64,000 nt of DNA from CAWDMC01 sp963803295 (GTDB lineage: Bacteria; Acidobacteriota; Terriglobia; UBA7540), in assembly GCA_963803295.1 (NCBI GenBank), contig CAWDMC010000022.1:558001-622000 (forward strand), in the 5' to 3' direction. Of this stretch, positions 55,201-64,000 are shown piece after piece (positions within the stretch are counted from its first letter, which is position 1; each line of letters starts with the position of its first letter). Position numbers and translations under genes: made by a program. The notes under the pieces were generated by a model. That model saw only the letters and a list, made by a program, of their open reading frames with translations, was not told the DNA's origin and made no database searches.

Positions 55201-55724
55201 CCCAGGCGTTTGGCAATCGAGGCGGCACGATTTTTTCGTACATAATGAACAACTACTATTTCACGAACTATGCGGCCGGCCAAGGGGGGGAGTTTACTTT
55301 CCGCTACGTGTTGACGAGCGGCGACGCCCTGCAACCAGCCGGGCTGAGCAGGTTGGGGCGCGAGGAGATGTCGCCCCTGGAAGTAGACCAGATCACCTCA
55401 CAGGACAAAGCCATCAACGCGCTTCGGCCTTTGGATTCCGTGAAAGGCAGTTTCCTCAAAGTCGATCAGCCGGATGTTGTGCTGACGACCTGGAAGACGG
55501 CGGAGGATGGAACGGGCACCGTTTTGAGATTTCTGGAGGTCGGTGGCAAAGAAACCTCCGTCGAGGTGCAAACTCCCCTGCTTGAAGTGAAGGCGGCATG
55601 GATGAGCGACGCCCTCGAAAGAAAAACGGGGCCGCTGTCGATTTCTTCCCACGGCTTTAGATTCCCGATCAAACCATTTCAGATTGTCACGGTACGCCTG
55701 GAGGGGACGCCAGCGCACAAATGA
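52221..55724 (+). CDS. exported GH38-family glycosidase with N-terminal carbohydrate-binding-like domain
   Basis: An 1167-residue secreted enzyme. After a signal peptide, residues ~30-210 (AVWQIGRFNESPSEFN, DWPAYQDGS, YTIQFDLPDVPQGVYTLKIGLLS) resemble the C-terminal beta-sandwich domain of rhamnogalacturonan lyases (PL4). The GH38 core begins near residue 315 with VPHVHVDVGYSDYQEK, the H-x-H-x-D-x-G-Y zinc motif (about residue 321), then FSPDGYWSVRQYL, and a later DEHTWGAD. The C-terminal ~450 residues are the GH38 beta domains. GH38 enzymes are alpha-mannosidases. The linker to the PL4-like domain suggests work on a pectic or rhamnose-containing glycan. Confidence 0.85.
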   Translation: MRKHTTAPIVPTLLLFAGTICSCQFTRAASEAVWQIGRFNESPSEFNTRRAGPPLLGSQNPSDQVLYIVGKSKPEVDWPAYQDGSASGQAGTHLRPYTIQFDLPDVPQGVYTLKIGLLSENARVASLKIKLNGHEGLFYQHPRLSYTGGDREMVVSPIAAADTVTLALPARFFEKGVNKLVLTAVDPPTTGASDVHSVIVYDALELDSDASAKYPAGEIKAEVVPTIFYVRHGTGLDELVDVYVRLNAAVQRGEATLKVHDRKLNQKLAAREFGEQMVELAVPELASPLNAELTVQVDGHSQRFPVALTPAKKWNLLVVPHVHVDVGYSDYQEKVAEIQSRELDEAIDLIHQHPDFRFSPDGYWSVRQYLAGRSEERRQQLFQMIKDKKIFVPTVEASLLTGFPDLETLIRSLYPAYEFNQKYGGDPNYADITDVPSYSWSYASVMAAAGLKYFVSGCDNDNGPIQLYSRSNEKSPFWWEGPDGGRILMWSARVYAQLAVLFGGLQGEIEAAHDAVPVFLQAYSHPEYKADTVLVYGTQWENTDLFPRQASIVGDWNKIYAYPHLQYSGFADAMSRIARQFGDSIPVVRGDGGPYWEDGIISTARSAAIERESERRALAAEKFSTIGSLINPWIQPEGYALKRLWNNMVLYDEHTWGADRSVTDPRSQETQNQLAVKEAFATDAKRDVEYVLRRALAGLADQIYDPKGTTLLFNPLSWQRSNLVEIDLDKGLELVDLSTKETVPYEVLSTGQSYRHVRFLARDVPSVGYRAYALRETKVEPAGAPAVSGTTIENHYYRVVLDPEHGAVKSIFDKDLNKELINASSPYRFDQYLYVTGADQSPNRLLEYSSGWPVPDLAIHPAGSGRLVSLSDEPFGVVARLEGSAVNTPRVETQVILFNGQKKIEFINHLHKTEVYTKEAVYFAFPFAMDQPRFRYEIQNGYVDPARDQMEGAGKEWFSVQHWVAAEQGGVTVGLVPVDAPLVSLGDIARGTWPQAFGNRGGTIFSYIMNNYYFTNYAAGQGGEFTFRYVLTSGDALQPAGLSRLGREEMSPLEVDQITSQDKAINALRPLDSVKGSFLKVDQPDVVLTTWKTAEDGTGTVLRFLEVGGKETSVEVQTPLLEVKAAWMSDALERKTGPLSISSHGFRFPIKPFQIVTVRLEGTPAHK

Positions 55725-55831
55725 CAGCTTGATGGCATTGCGATAACCGGCGAAATGTCGCGGAGACGCGCTGGATCTCAGAGCGCTCTGGAGGGCCTCG
55801 TTTCGTGTAACATGATCCTTGGGAGATTGGT

Positions 55832-57397
55832 GTGGCAACGAGGATGGGCAGGCAAAGGCGCTGCAAAGGGATCGTGGTTCTAGCGGGACTGTTATTTGGG
55901 GCAGAGGGCTCGATTCTTCCATCAACGCCGAAGGCGCACCCCGATGACTGTCACGTCTCCGTTGAGAAAGGAAAGACACTACTGGCGCAGCAACGACTGA
56001 AGGCGGCAGAGGATTTGCTCCGCGCCGCCAGTACCACTTGCGCCGGCGATGCCGAGTTATTCGGCGTGCTGGGCTTGGCCTATGATTTCGATCAACGCTT
56101 CGACCAGGCGCAGGCTGCCTTCGAGAAGGCGTTGACCGTAGATCCCGCCAACGTGATCTTTCGCAATAATCTTGCCAGCAGCTATATACGGTCCGGGAAG
56201 CGGGCCAGTGGCATCGCCGAACTGTCACGGGTTCTAAAAATGGATCCCCACAACCTGACCGCTAACGTCAACTTGGGCACGCTTTATCTGAATGAAAACC
56301 AGTATGAACGTGCGGTTCAGTTCCTCGAGGCAGCCGACACCGGGCACTCCGAAGATCCCGTCTTGCTGGTTGAATTAACGGAAGCGTATTTCGGCGCGGG
56401 GAAGGCCGAGGCCGCACTCCGCGTTGCCCAGCAGGCCTCCCGCCTCGCCGGCCCCGATCCGCGCATTCATTATTCACTCGCGGTTGCACTTGCGAAGGCA
56501 GGCAAATACGAGCGGGCGGTGGCAGAGTTCCAAGCAGTACCACAGTCTGACCGCGATGCCACCGCCAATCTGAATTTGGGGATGGCCCTTTCCAAGCTCG
56601 AGCGGTACGAGGAAGCGCGTAAGGCGTATTTGGATTCCATCCGTCAGGAGCCCTCCAACCCTGATCCCTACCTCCACATCGGATTGGATGTCTCGACCTC
56701 CGGGAATTCCGTAACTGCCGTCGATTGGCTAACCCAGGCACACGACAAAGCGCCCGAGCGGACGGACATTTCCTCTGCGCTGGCCGAAGAGTTGATAGAT
56801 GCAAGAAACTTCGAAGCCGCTCGATCATTACTGATCGATGCCCTTCAGAACCACCCCGATGAGCCGTCATTGCTGGCAGCACAGGGCGACCTCTACCTCA
56901 ACCGGGGTAACTATACGGAAGCCGCGAATGTCTATTCGCGATCACTCAAGGCCCATCCCGAAGTTGCAAATACGCGGCTTTCGCTAGCGAAGTGCTACCT
57001 TGCTTTAAGCCAGAACGCCCAGGCCGAGAAGGAGTTGGGGAGAGTGCTTGCCGCCGATCCTAAGAATGCAGAGGCCCAAGCCCAGCGAGGACGCCTGGCC
57101 CTCGCCGCGGGTCAGCCCGACGTGGCCTTGAATTGGATCCGAAAAGCCCTGGCGAACGATGAGTACAACCTGACGGCGAACGAAGAGTACGCCACCATTA
57201 TGGTGAAGAGAGGCAAGGCTGATGAAGCTCGGACCACGCTTGAGAAGCTTATCAAGCGGAATCCAATGAATCCGCGATTCCATTATCTACTCGGCCAAGC
57301 CCTGTCAAAGTCAGGCGATGCAGCGGGGGCGCAAAAGCAGTTTGAAATATCTCAGAAGTTGACGTCTGCGAGCTCAGGCTCCAGCATTAAACAGTAG
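55832..57397 (+). CDS. exported TPR-repeat protein
   Basis: A 521-residue protein from GTG 55832 (GGGAG 7 nt upstream). The first ~35 residues hold a signal peptide (GIVVLAGLLFGAEGSIL). The remainder is about 13 tetratricopeptide repeats in series (e.g. AELFGVLGLAYDFDQRFDQAQ, LTANVNLGTLYLNENQYERA, PSLLAAQGDLYLNRGNYTEA). There is no catalytic domain. Such TPR solenoids serve as periplasmic scaffolds. It follows the GH38 gene on the same strand by 107 bp but the link is not proven. Confidence 0.85.
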   Translation: MATRMGRQRRCKGIVVLAGLLFGAEGSILPSTPKAHPDDCHVSVEKGKTLLAQQRLKAAEDLLRAASTTCAGDAELFGVLGLAYDFDQRFDQAQAAFEKALTVDPANVIFRNNLASSYIRSGKRASGIAELSRVLKMDPHNLTANVNLGTLYLNENQYERAVQFLEAADTGHSEDPVLLVELTEAYFGAGKAEAALRVAQQASRLAGPDPRIHYSLAVALAKAGKYERAVAEFQAVPQSDRDATANLNLGMALSKLERYEEARKAYLDSIRQEPSNPDPYLHIGLDVSTSGNSVTAVDWLTQAHDKAPERTDISSALAEELIDARNFEAARSLLIDALQNHPDEPSLLAAQGDLYLNRGNYTEAANVYSRSLKAHPEVANTRLSLAKCYLALSQNAQAEKELGRVLAADPKNAEAQAQRGRLALAAGQPDVALNWIRKALANDEYNLTANEEYATIMVKRGKADEARTTLEKLIKRNPMNPRFHYLLGQALSKSGDAAGAQKQFEISQKLTSASSGSSIKQ

Positions 57398-57742
57398 CCC
57401 ACATTCGTCACCGGCACCCTCAAACCCACCTGAACACGCGTTTACGACGATTAATTTGACTGAGGGACCTTTTTCCTGCGGTGTACCCGTCATCCTCCGT
57501 ACCTTTACCGTCGCACCGTAGGATGCGACGCGAAAGGCCGCCTCGCGCCTGCAGAGTGCGGTTGGACAACTTGTACGATTGCGCGATAGGCCCGTTTACG
57601 GGACTTCGCGATTTGCGGTACACTCTAGTGAGTTAACACTATTCCTTTAGGACGCCGTAGAGCGCGCGACTGCCTGTCCTTCATGGGCAAAGCACGAGGG
57701 AGCTTGAGTCGTGGGCCACGCCCCGGCGATGAGGTACTTCTG
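57398..57742. other. intergenic ahead of aconitase
   Basis: No gene is supported. The aconitase promoter is expected here. TACACT near 57616 could be a -10 box, but no matching -35 was found. No terminator with T-run follows the TPR gene. Confidence 0.4.
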
Positions 57743-60451
<2,709 letters not shown>

Positions 60452-60604
60452 CCCGGTCCAGCCCTTCCATCTTTCCGGCAGGTCATAGCCGTGATGTTTA
60501 CGGTCGATTGTGACCTGGGCGTCAGGTCTGAAAGTGGCCCCTATCAAGATATCGCCTCAATCTTCCGATAACCATAGGTTGCAGCACGCGAAGGACTCAA
60601 ACCT

Positions 60605-60748
60605 ATGGGCAGGATAAGAGCTTCTCTCTACTTGATTGTCGCCGCCGTTGTTCTCGCAGCGGCACTCATGACCCTAATTCAGGGTTTCGCCAAGCAGTCA
60701 TCCCGATCTCGACCCGCAGCGCCAACCGCTCCTGCACGTCACAACTGA
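60605..60748 (+). CDS. small single-pass membrane protein, 47 residues
   Basis: A short gene with AAGGA 9 nt before the ATG. Residues 8-28 form one helix (LYLIVAAVVLAAALMTLIQGF) after a basic start MGRIRAS, and the rest (QSSRSRPAAPTAPARHN) is a basic, Pro-rich tail. The positive-inside rule is ambiguous because both ends are basic. It lies between aconitase and the site-2 protease on the same strand. No known family is recognised; it may be a regulatory or structural small protein. Confidence 0.5.
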   Translation: MGRIRASLYLIVAAVVLAAALMTLIQGFAKQSSRSRPAAPTAPARHN

Positions 60749-60893
60749 GTATTCCCCAAACAGGGACCGTCGGAGTCAGCGCCGCACTTGTTCCCCGGAA
60801 TTTCAGCTCCCTACTTGCCCGCTACTTGTATGTTGCCACGCGATTGCATTAACCTGATGAGCCAATGCGATCTCACCGGAGCCTCGATCCCCC

Positions 60894-61604
60894 ATGAACA
60901 TCAACCCTGAACTTATCGCCATGGGTTTCATCTGGTATGTGGTCTTTCTGCTGTCGCTCACCTGTCATGAAGCCTCTCACGCGCTCGTGGCAAAGTGGGG
61001 CGGCGATCTCACCGCCGCCGAGGGCGGCCAGGCTACGTTGAACCCGATTCCACACATCCGGCGGGAACTGTTCGGCACAGTGCTCGTCCCGATCCTCTCT
61101 TACATCTTCGGTGGCTGGATGATCGGTTGGGGCAGCGCGCCTTACGATCCCAAGTGGTCATACCAATATCCCAAGCGTGCGGCTTGGATGGCATTAGCGG
61201 GTCCGGCCGCCAATACCCTGCTCATGCTGCTCGCCGTCGCCGGCATCCACGTGGGAGTCGCCACCAAGATGCTGGACACGCCCTACTACGCCACCTTCAC
61301 GCGTGTGGTGGTAGGCGCACGCCCCGGATTTCCGGAAGCGCTGGCGGTGTTCCTGAGCATTCTATTCTCGCTGAACCTTCTGCTGGCCACCTTCAACTTG
61401 CTGCCAGTCCCACCCCTCGATGGCAATGCCGTGATCGGCCTCTTTCTCAGTGAAGGCGCGGCGCGAAAATTCAGCGCCTTCAGTCACTCAGGCGGCTTCG
61501 CCATGATTGGCCTGGTGATCGGCTGGACTCTATTCAATCGCCTCTTCACCCCAATATTCAGCGTGGCGCTGAATGTGCTTTATTCGACTCTTCGGCATCA
61601 TTGA
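60894..61604 (+). CDS. site-2 protease family (M50) membrane metalloprotease
   Basis: A 236-residue intramembrane zinc protease. The HExxH motif is CHEASH (His25, Glu26, His29), within the first helix after ELIAMGFIWYVVFLLSL. The distal Asp is in PVPPLDGNAVIG (~residue 176), which completes the site. Six helices are predicted. No PDZ domain is present, so it belongs to the compact group of S2P-like proteases, whose roles are mostly unknown. It precedes leuC by 156 bp. Confidence 0.9.
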   Translation: MNINPELIAMGFIWYVVFLLSLTCHEASHALVAKWGGDLTAAEGGQATLNPIPHIRRELFGTVLVPILSYIFGGWMIGWGSAPYDPKWSYQYPKRAAWMALAGPAANTLLMLLAVAGIHVGVATKMLDTPYYATFTRVVVGARPGFPEALAVFLSILFSLNLLLATFNLLPVPPLDGNAVIGLFLSEGAARKFSAFSHSGGFAMIGLVIGWTLFNRLFTPIFSVALNVLYSTLRHH

Positions 61605-61759
61605 GCTAACTTGAGATTGCCTTGCTTTCTCTGAACCCCCAAGCACTGCCGCAGCGCCCAACCGTGACTCCTTCGGCAAATCCCCGGACGCGGCGCTATA
61701 ATAGAATTACCAACGGGCCGGTACGCGCCCGAATAGAATCGCAAACGGAGAATAGTTTG

Positions 61760-63169
61760 ATGCCAGCCCGTACGTTGTTTGAGAAAGTCTGGGAAGCGCA
61801 TGTGGTCGAGGAAAAGGCCGGTGAGCCATCTCTCCTCTACATCGATCGCCACCTCGTGCATGAAGGAACCTCGGCCCAGGCCTTCGACGGACTGCGTGCC
61901 GCCGGCCGCAAAGTCCGCCGGCCGGACTTGACCTTCGCCGTGATGGACCACTCTGTTCCCACCACGAATCGCGACTTGCCCGTGGCCGATACCGTCGCAG
62001 CCGCCCAGTTCCAGGCCCTGGCCAACAACTGCCGCGAGTTTGGAGTGTCGCTATTCGACATGCATAGCCGCAACCAGGGCATCGTTCACATCATCGGGCC
62101 GGAGCTCGGAATTACCCAGCCAGGTCAGACTATTGTTTGCGGCGACAGCCACACCTCCACCCACGGCGCCTTCGGAACCCTGGCCTTCGGCATCGGCACC
62201 AGCGAAGTGGAGCATGTACTAGCTACGCAATGCCTGCAGCAGTTTAAGTCGAAGACCATGCTCGTGCGGGTCGACGGCAGCCCCCGGCACGGGGTAACGG
62301 CCAAAGACCTGATTCTCGCCATTATCGGCCGTATCGGCATTGCCGGCGGCAACGGTCATGTGATCGAGTATGCCGGCGAAGCGATCCGTGCGCTTTCGAT
62401 GGAAGGTCGGATGACCGTTTGCAATATGACCATCGAAGGCGGCGCGCGGGCGGGCATGGTGGCTCCCGACGATACCACCTTCACCTATATGGAGGGCCGC
62501 CCATTTGTCCCCAGCGGCAAGGACTTTGCGGATGCTGTCACCGGTTGGAGATTACTCGTCAGCGATGCCGGCGCGACCTATGATAAGACGGTCGAACTCG
62601 ACGCAAGCGAAATCGCTCCGCAGGTGACCTGGGGCACGAACCCTGGCATGGTCACCGACGTCACCGGCGTGGTACCCAACCCTGATTCGTTTGGCGATCC
62701 GGTGCACCGGGAAGCCGCCCAGCGAGCGCTCGAGTACATGGCGCTTGCGCCCGGCACACCGATCGAACAGATCAGGCTTGACCGCGTTTTCATCGGCTCG
62801 TGCACCAACTCGCGGCTGGAGGACCTGCGCCTCGCCGCCAAGGTGGTCGAGGGCAAGCACGTGGCCCGTACGCTGAAGCAGGCGCTCGTAGTACCAGGGT
62901 CAATGATGATTAAGGCGCAAGCCGAAAAGGAAGGCCTCCACAGGATCTTTCTCGATGCCGGATTCGAGTGGCGCGACGCGGGCTGCAGCATGTGCATCGG
63001 CATGAACCCCGACGTGCTTCCCGCCGGTGAGCGCTCCGCCTCCACCTCTAATCGCAACTTCGAGGGGCGCCAAGGAAAAGGCAGTCGCACCCACTTGGTA
63101 AGTCCGATGATGGCCGCCGCGGCTGCGATCGAGGGCCATTTCGTGGACATCCGCAAGTGGGATGGGTAG
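61760..63169 (+). CDS. leuC: 3-isopropylmalate dehydratase large subunit
   Basis: A 469-residue LeuC, start ATG 61760 with CGGAG 9 nt upstream (an in-frame start at 61622 is unlikely). It interconverts 2- and 3-isopropylmalate in leucine synthesis. The cluster cysteines are in GSCTNSRLEDLR (~residue 348) and CSMCIGMNPD (~409 and 412). Substrate motifs TVCGDSHTSTHGAFGTLAFGIG-type sequence (as VCGDSHTSTHGAFG here) confirm the HACN family and NRNFEGRQG occurs before the end. LeuD, the small subunit, is not found downstream; a terminator and an IS110 gene follow. Confidence 0.96.
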   Translation: MPARTLFEKVWEAHVVEEKAGEPSLLYIDRHLVHEGTSAQAFDGLRAAGRKVRRPDLTFAVMDHSVPTTNRDLPVADTVAAAQFQALANNCREFGVSLFDMHSRNQGIVHIIGPELGITQPGQTIVCGDSHTSTHGAFGTLAFGIGTSEVEHVLATQCLQQFKSKTMLVRVDGSPRHGVTAKDLILAIIGRIGIAGGNGHVIEYAGEAIRALSMEGRMTVCNMTIEGGARAGMVAPDDTTFTYMEGRPFVPSGKDFADAVTGWRLLVSDAGATYDKTVELDASEIAPQVTWGTNPGMVTDVTGVVPNPDSFGDPVHREAAQRALEYMALAPGTPIEQIRLDRVFIGSCTNSRLEDLRLAAKVVEGKHVARTLKQALVVPGSMMIKAQAEKEGLHRIFLDAGFEWRDAGCSMCIGMNPDVLPAGERSASTSNRNFEGRQGKGSRTHLVSPMMAAAAAIEGHFVDIRKWDG

Positions 63170-63170
63170 C

Positions 63171-63206
63171 GCGGACCTTCCCGGGTTTGGAAGGTCCGCG
63201 GCTTTT
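63171..63206 (+). terminator. intrinsic terminator after leuC
   Basis: GCGGACCTTCC (63171-63181) pairs perfectly with GGAAGGTCCGC (63189-63199), loop of seven, followed by GGCTTTTC. It begins 1 bp after the leuC stop. A strong Rho-independent terminator. Confidence 0.85.
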
Positions 63207-63361
63207 CATGGGAATGAGCAGGTGACACATCGCCTCGCTTTTTCAGAGAGAACCACAGACTTCGAAGAGCATGAAGTCTGATTCCATAACGTCGTCGGCT
63301 CCTTAAACCGGTAAACTTGGTTTGTGAAATACGACCAAGGCTGCCGGGAAAGGAGCCGAAC
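63207..63361 (+). ncRNA. candidate IS110 left-end non-coding (bridge) RNA region
   Basis: The 155 bp between the leuC terminator and the IS110 transposase start contain two stems: CAGACTTC (63256-63263) with GAAGTCTG (63273-63280), and CGGCTCCTT (63296-63304) with AAGGAGCCG (63350-63358), the second enclosing an AAACC/GGTTT pair. In IS110 elements of the IS621 group the region before the transposase encodes a structured bridge RNA. Position and structure fit, but no conserved bridge-RNA sequence was tested and the element is cut by the window edge. Confidence 0.4.
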
Positions 63362-64000
63362 ATGTCGATTATCGGATGTGATTTGCATTCGCGCTACCAG
63401 GTTATTGCGATGGTAGAGACCGAGACCGGCGAGGTGACGACGCGCCGGTTGCAACATGAGAACGGAGAAGCCAGGAGGTTTTACGCGGGGCTGGTGAAGC
63501 CCTCGCGGATCGGGATCGAGGCCACGGGTTACACTCAATGGTTCGAGCGTATGCTGGGAGAGTTGGGGCACGAGTTGTGGATCGGGGATCCGGCCGAGAT
63601 TCGGGCCCGCGCCGTGCGCCGGCAGAAGACCGACACCCGGGATGCGGAACATTTGCTGAACTTGCTGGTGAGCGATCGCTTCCCGCGCCTCTGGGTGCCC
63701 ACGGTGGAAGAGCGGGACCTGCGGCAACTGCTGAAGCATCGTGACAAGCTGGTGCGGATGCGGACGGCGCTGAGAAACCAGCTGCACTTTCTGGCCATGA
63801 GCCAGGGGGTGTGCCGTAAGAAGAAGCTGTGGAGCGTGCGCGGCCGGACCGAGTTGGAAGGGCTGAGCCTAGGAGCGTGGGCTAGTCGGCGGCGGGAAGA
63901 ACTGCTGAAGCTGCTGGACCAGTTCAATCCGCGCATCGAGGAGCTCAATGAGGCGGTGAAGACGGAAGCCGAGCGCTGCCCGGAGGCGGTGCAGTTGATG
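63362..64000 (+). CDS. IS110-family transposase, N-terminal part (cut by window)
   Basis: The frame is open to the window edge (213 codons shown of ~340-400). The DEDD RuvC-like catalytic residues are visible: Asp7 in GCDLHS, Glu53 in IGIEATG, and the Asp91/Asp94 pair in KTDTRDAEHLL. The typical HRDKLVRMRTALRNQLH follows, leading into the coiled-coil region. The C-terminal Tnp domain with its Ser is beyond the edge. GGAGCC lies 5 nt before the start. This enzyme class moves DNA with a bridge RNA. It marks a mobile element next to leuC. Confidence 0.88.
   Translation, partial: MSIIGCDLHSRYQVIAMVETETGEVTTRRLQHENGEARRFYAGLVKPSRIGIEATGYTQWFERMLGELGHELWIGDPAEIRARAVRRQKTDTRDAEHLLNLLVSDRFPRLWVPTVEERDLRQLLKHRDKLVRMRTALRNQLHFLAMSQGVCRKKKLWSVRGRTELEGLSLGAWASRRREELLKLLDQFNPRIEELNEAVKTEAERCPEAVQLM

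Overview
The window looks like a chromosomal segment of a moderately GC-rich, Gram-negative environmental bacterium, most likely an Acidobacteriota member. The taxonomic call is an inference from gene content and repeat style: many secreted lipoproteins, a DUF2844/DUF3443 pair, an AtpE with a signal peptide, a split nuo cluster and characteristic intergenic palindromes. No taxonomic marker gene is present.

Layout. 0.3-5.1 kb (minus): an FAD-linked oxidase, a GMC oxidoreductase and a lipase-like hydrolase. 5.1-7.0 kb: a sparse stretch with an NHL-repeat fragment and a tRNA-Asp(GTC). 7.1-10.5 kb (plus): exported SMP-30/gluconolactonase, a Tat-exported dimeric alpha/beta-barrel protein, a double cupin and a small membrane protein. 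10.6-11.5 kb (minus): a subclass B3-type metallo-beta-lactamase with all zinc ligands. 12.4-15.1 kb (plus): a YfiT/DinB protein, a small exported protein, a MEDS-like sensor domain and a phytanoyl-CoA dioxygenase. 15.3-20.4 kb (minus): a run of secreted proteins, namely a matrixin-type zinc protease with a translationally coupled partner, a Big-domain lipoprotein, and DUF2844-DUF3443. The DUF3443 protein carries two DTGS motifs and other pepsin-like landmarks. 20.9-25.5 kb: MbfA-like iron exporter, rhomboid protease, cytochrome c, ABC exporter. 25.5-26.5 kb: a decayed rve-type insertion sequence. 26.7-29.6 kb: a large secreted surface protein and an NAD(P)-binding epimerase-like protein.

29.8-41.6 kb (plus) is a bioenergetic block: nuoCDHJKLMN followed directly by atpZ, atpI-like, atpB and atpE. 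It encodes the Q-module NuoC/D pair, the whole membrane arm visible here except NuoA, and the ATP synthase a and c subunits; NuoA, B, E, F, G, I and the F1/stalk subunits must be encoded elsewhere. 42.1-50.8 kb: a GAF/sigma-54 activator, a STAS protein and a tripartite RND efflux system (adaptor, pump, outer-membrane channel). 51.0-57.4 kb: RhaT-type transporter, exported GH38 glycosidase with an extra N-terminal carbohydrate-binding-like region, and a TPR protein. 57.7-63.2 kb: aconitase, a 47-residue membrane peptide, a site-2 protease and leuC with a strong terminator. The right edge cuts an IS110-family transposase whose upstream region is structured and may encode a bridge RNA.

Two features of the sequence need care. 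First, single-base frameshifts are concentrated at 12.4-18.1 kb and 44.8-48.5 kb, while the 12-kb nuo/atp block has none. In every affected gene the protein motifs are intact after the shift is corrected, so these are either local sequence errors or very recent decay. Second, several non-coding palindromes sit between or inside genes of the nuo/atp block. No CRISPR array, rRNA or prophage was seen.
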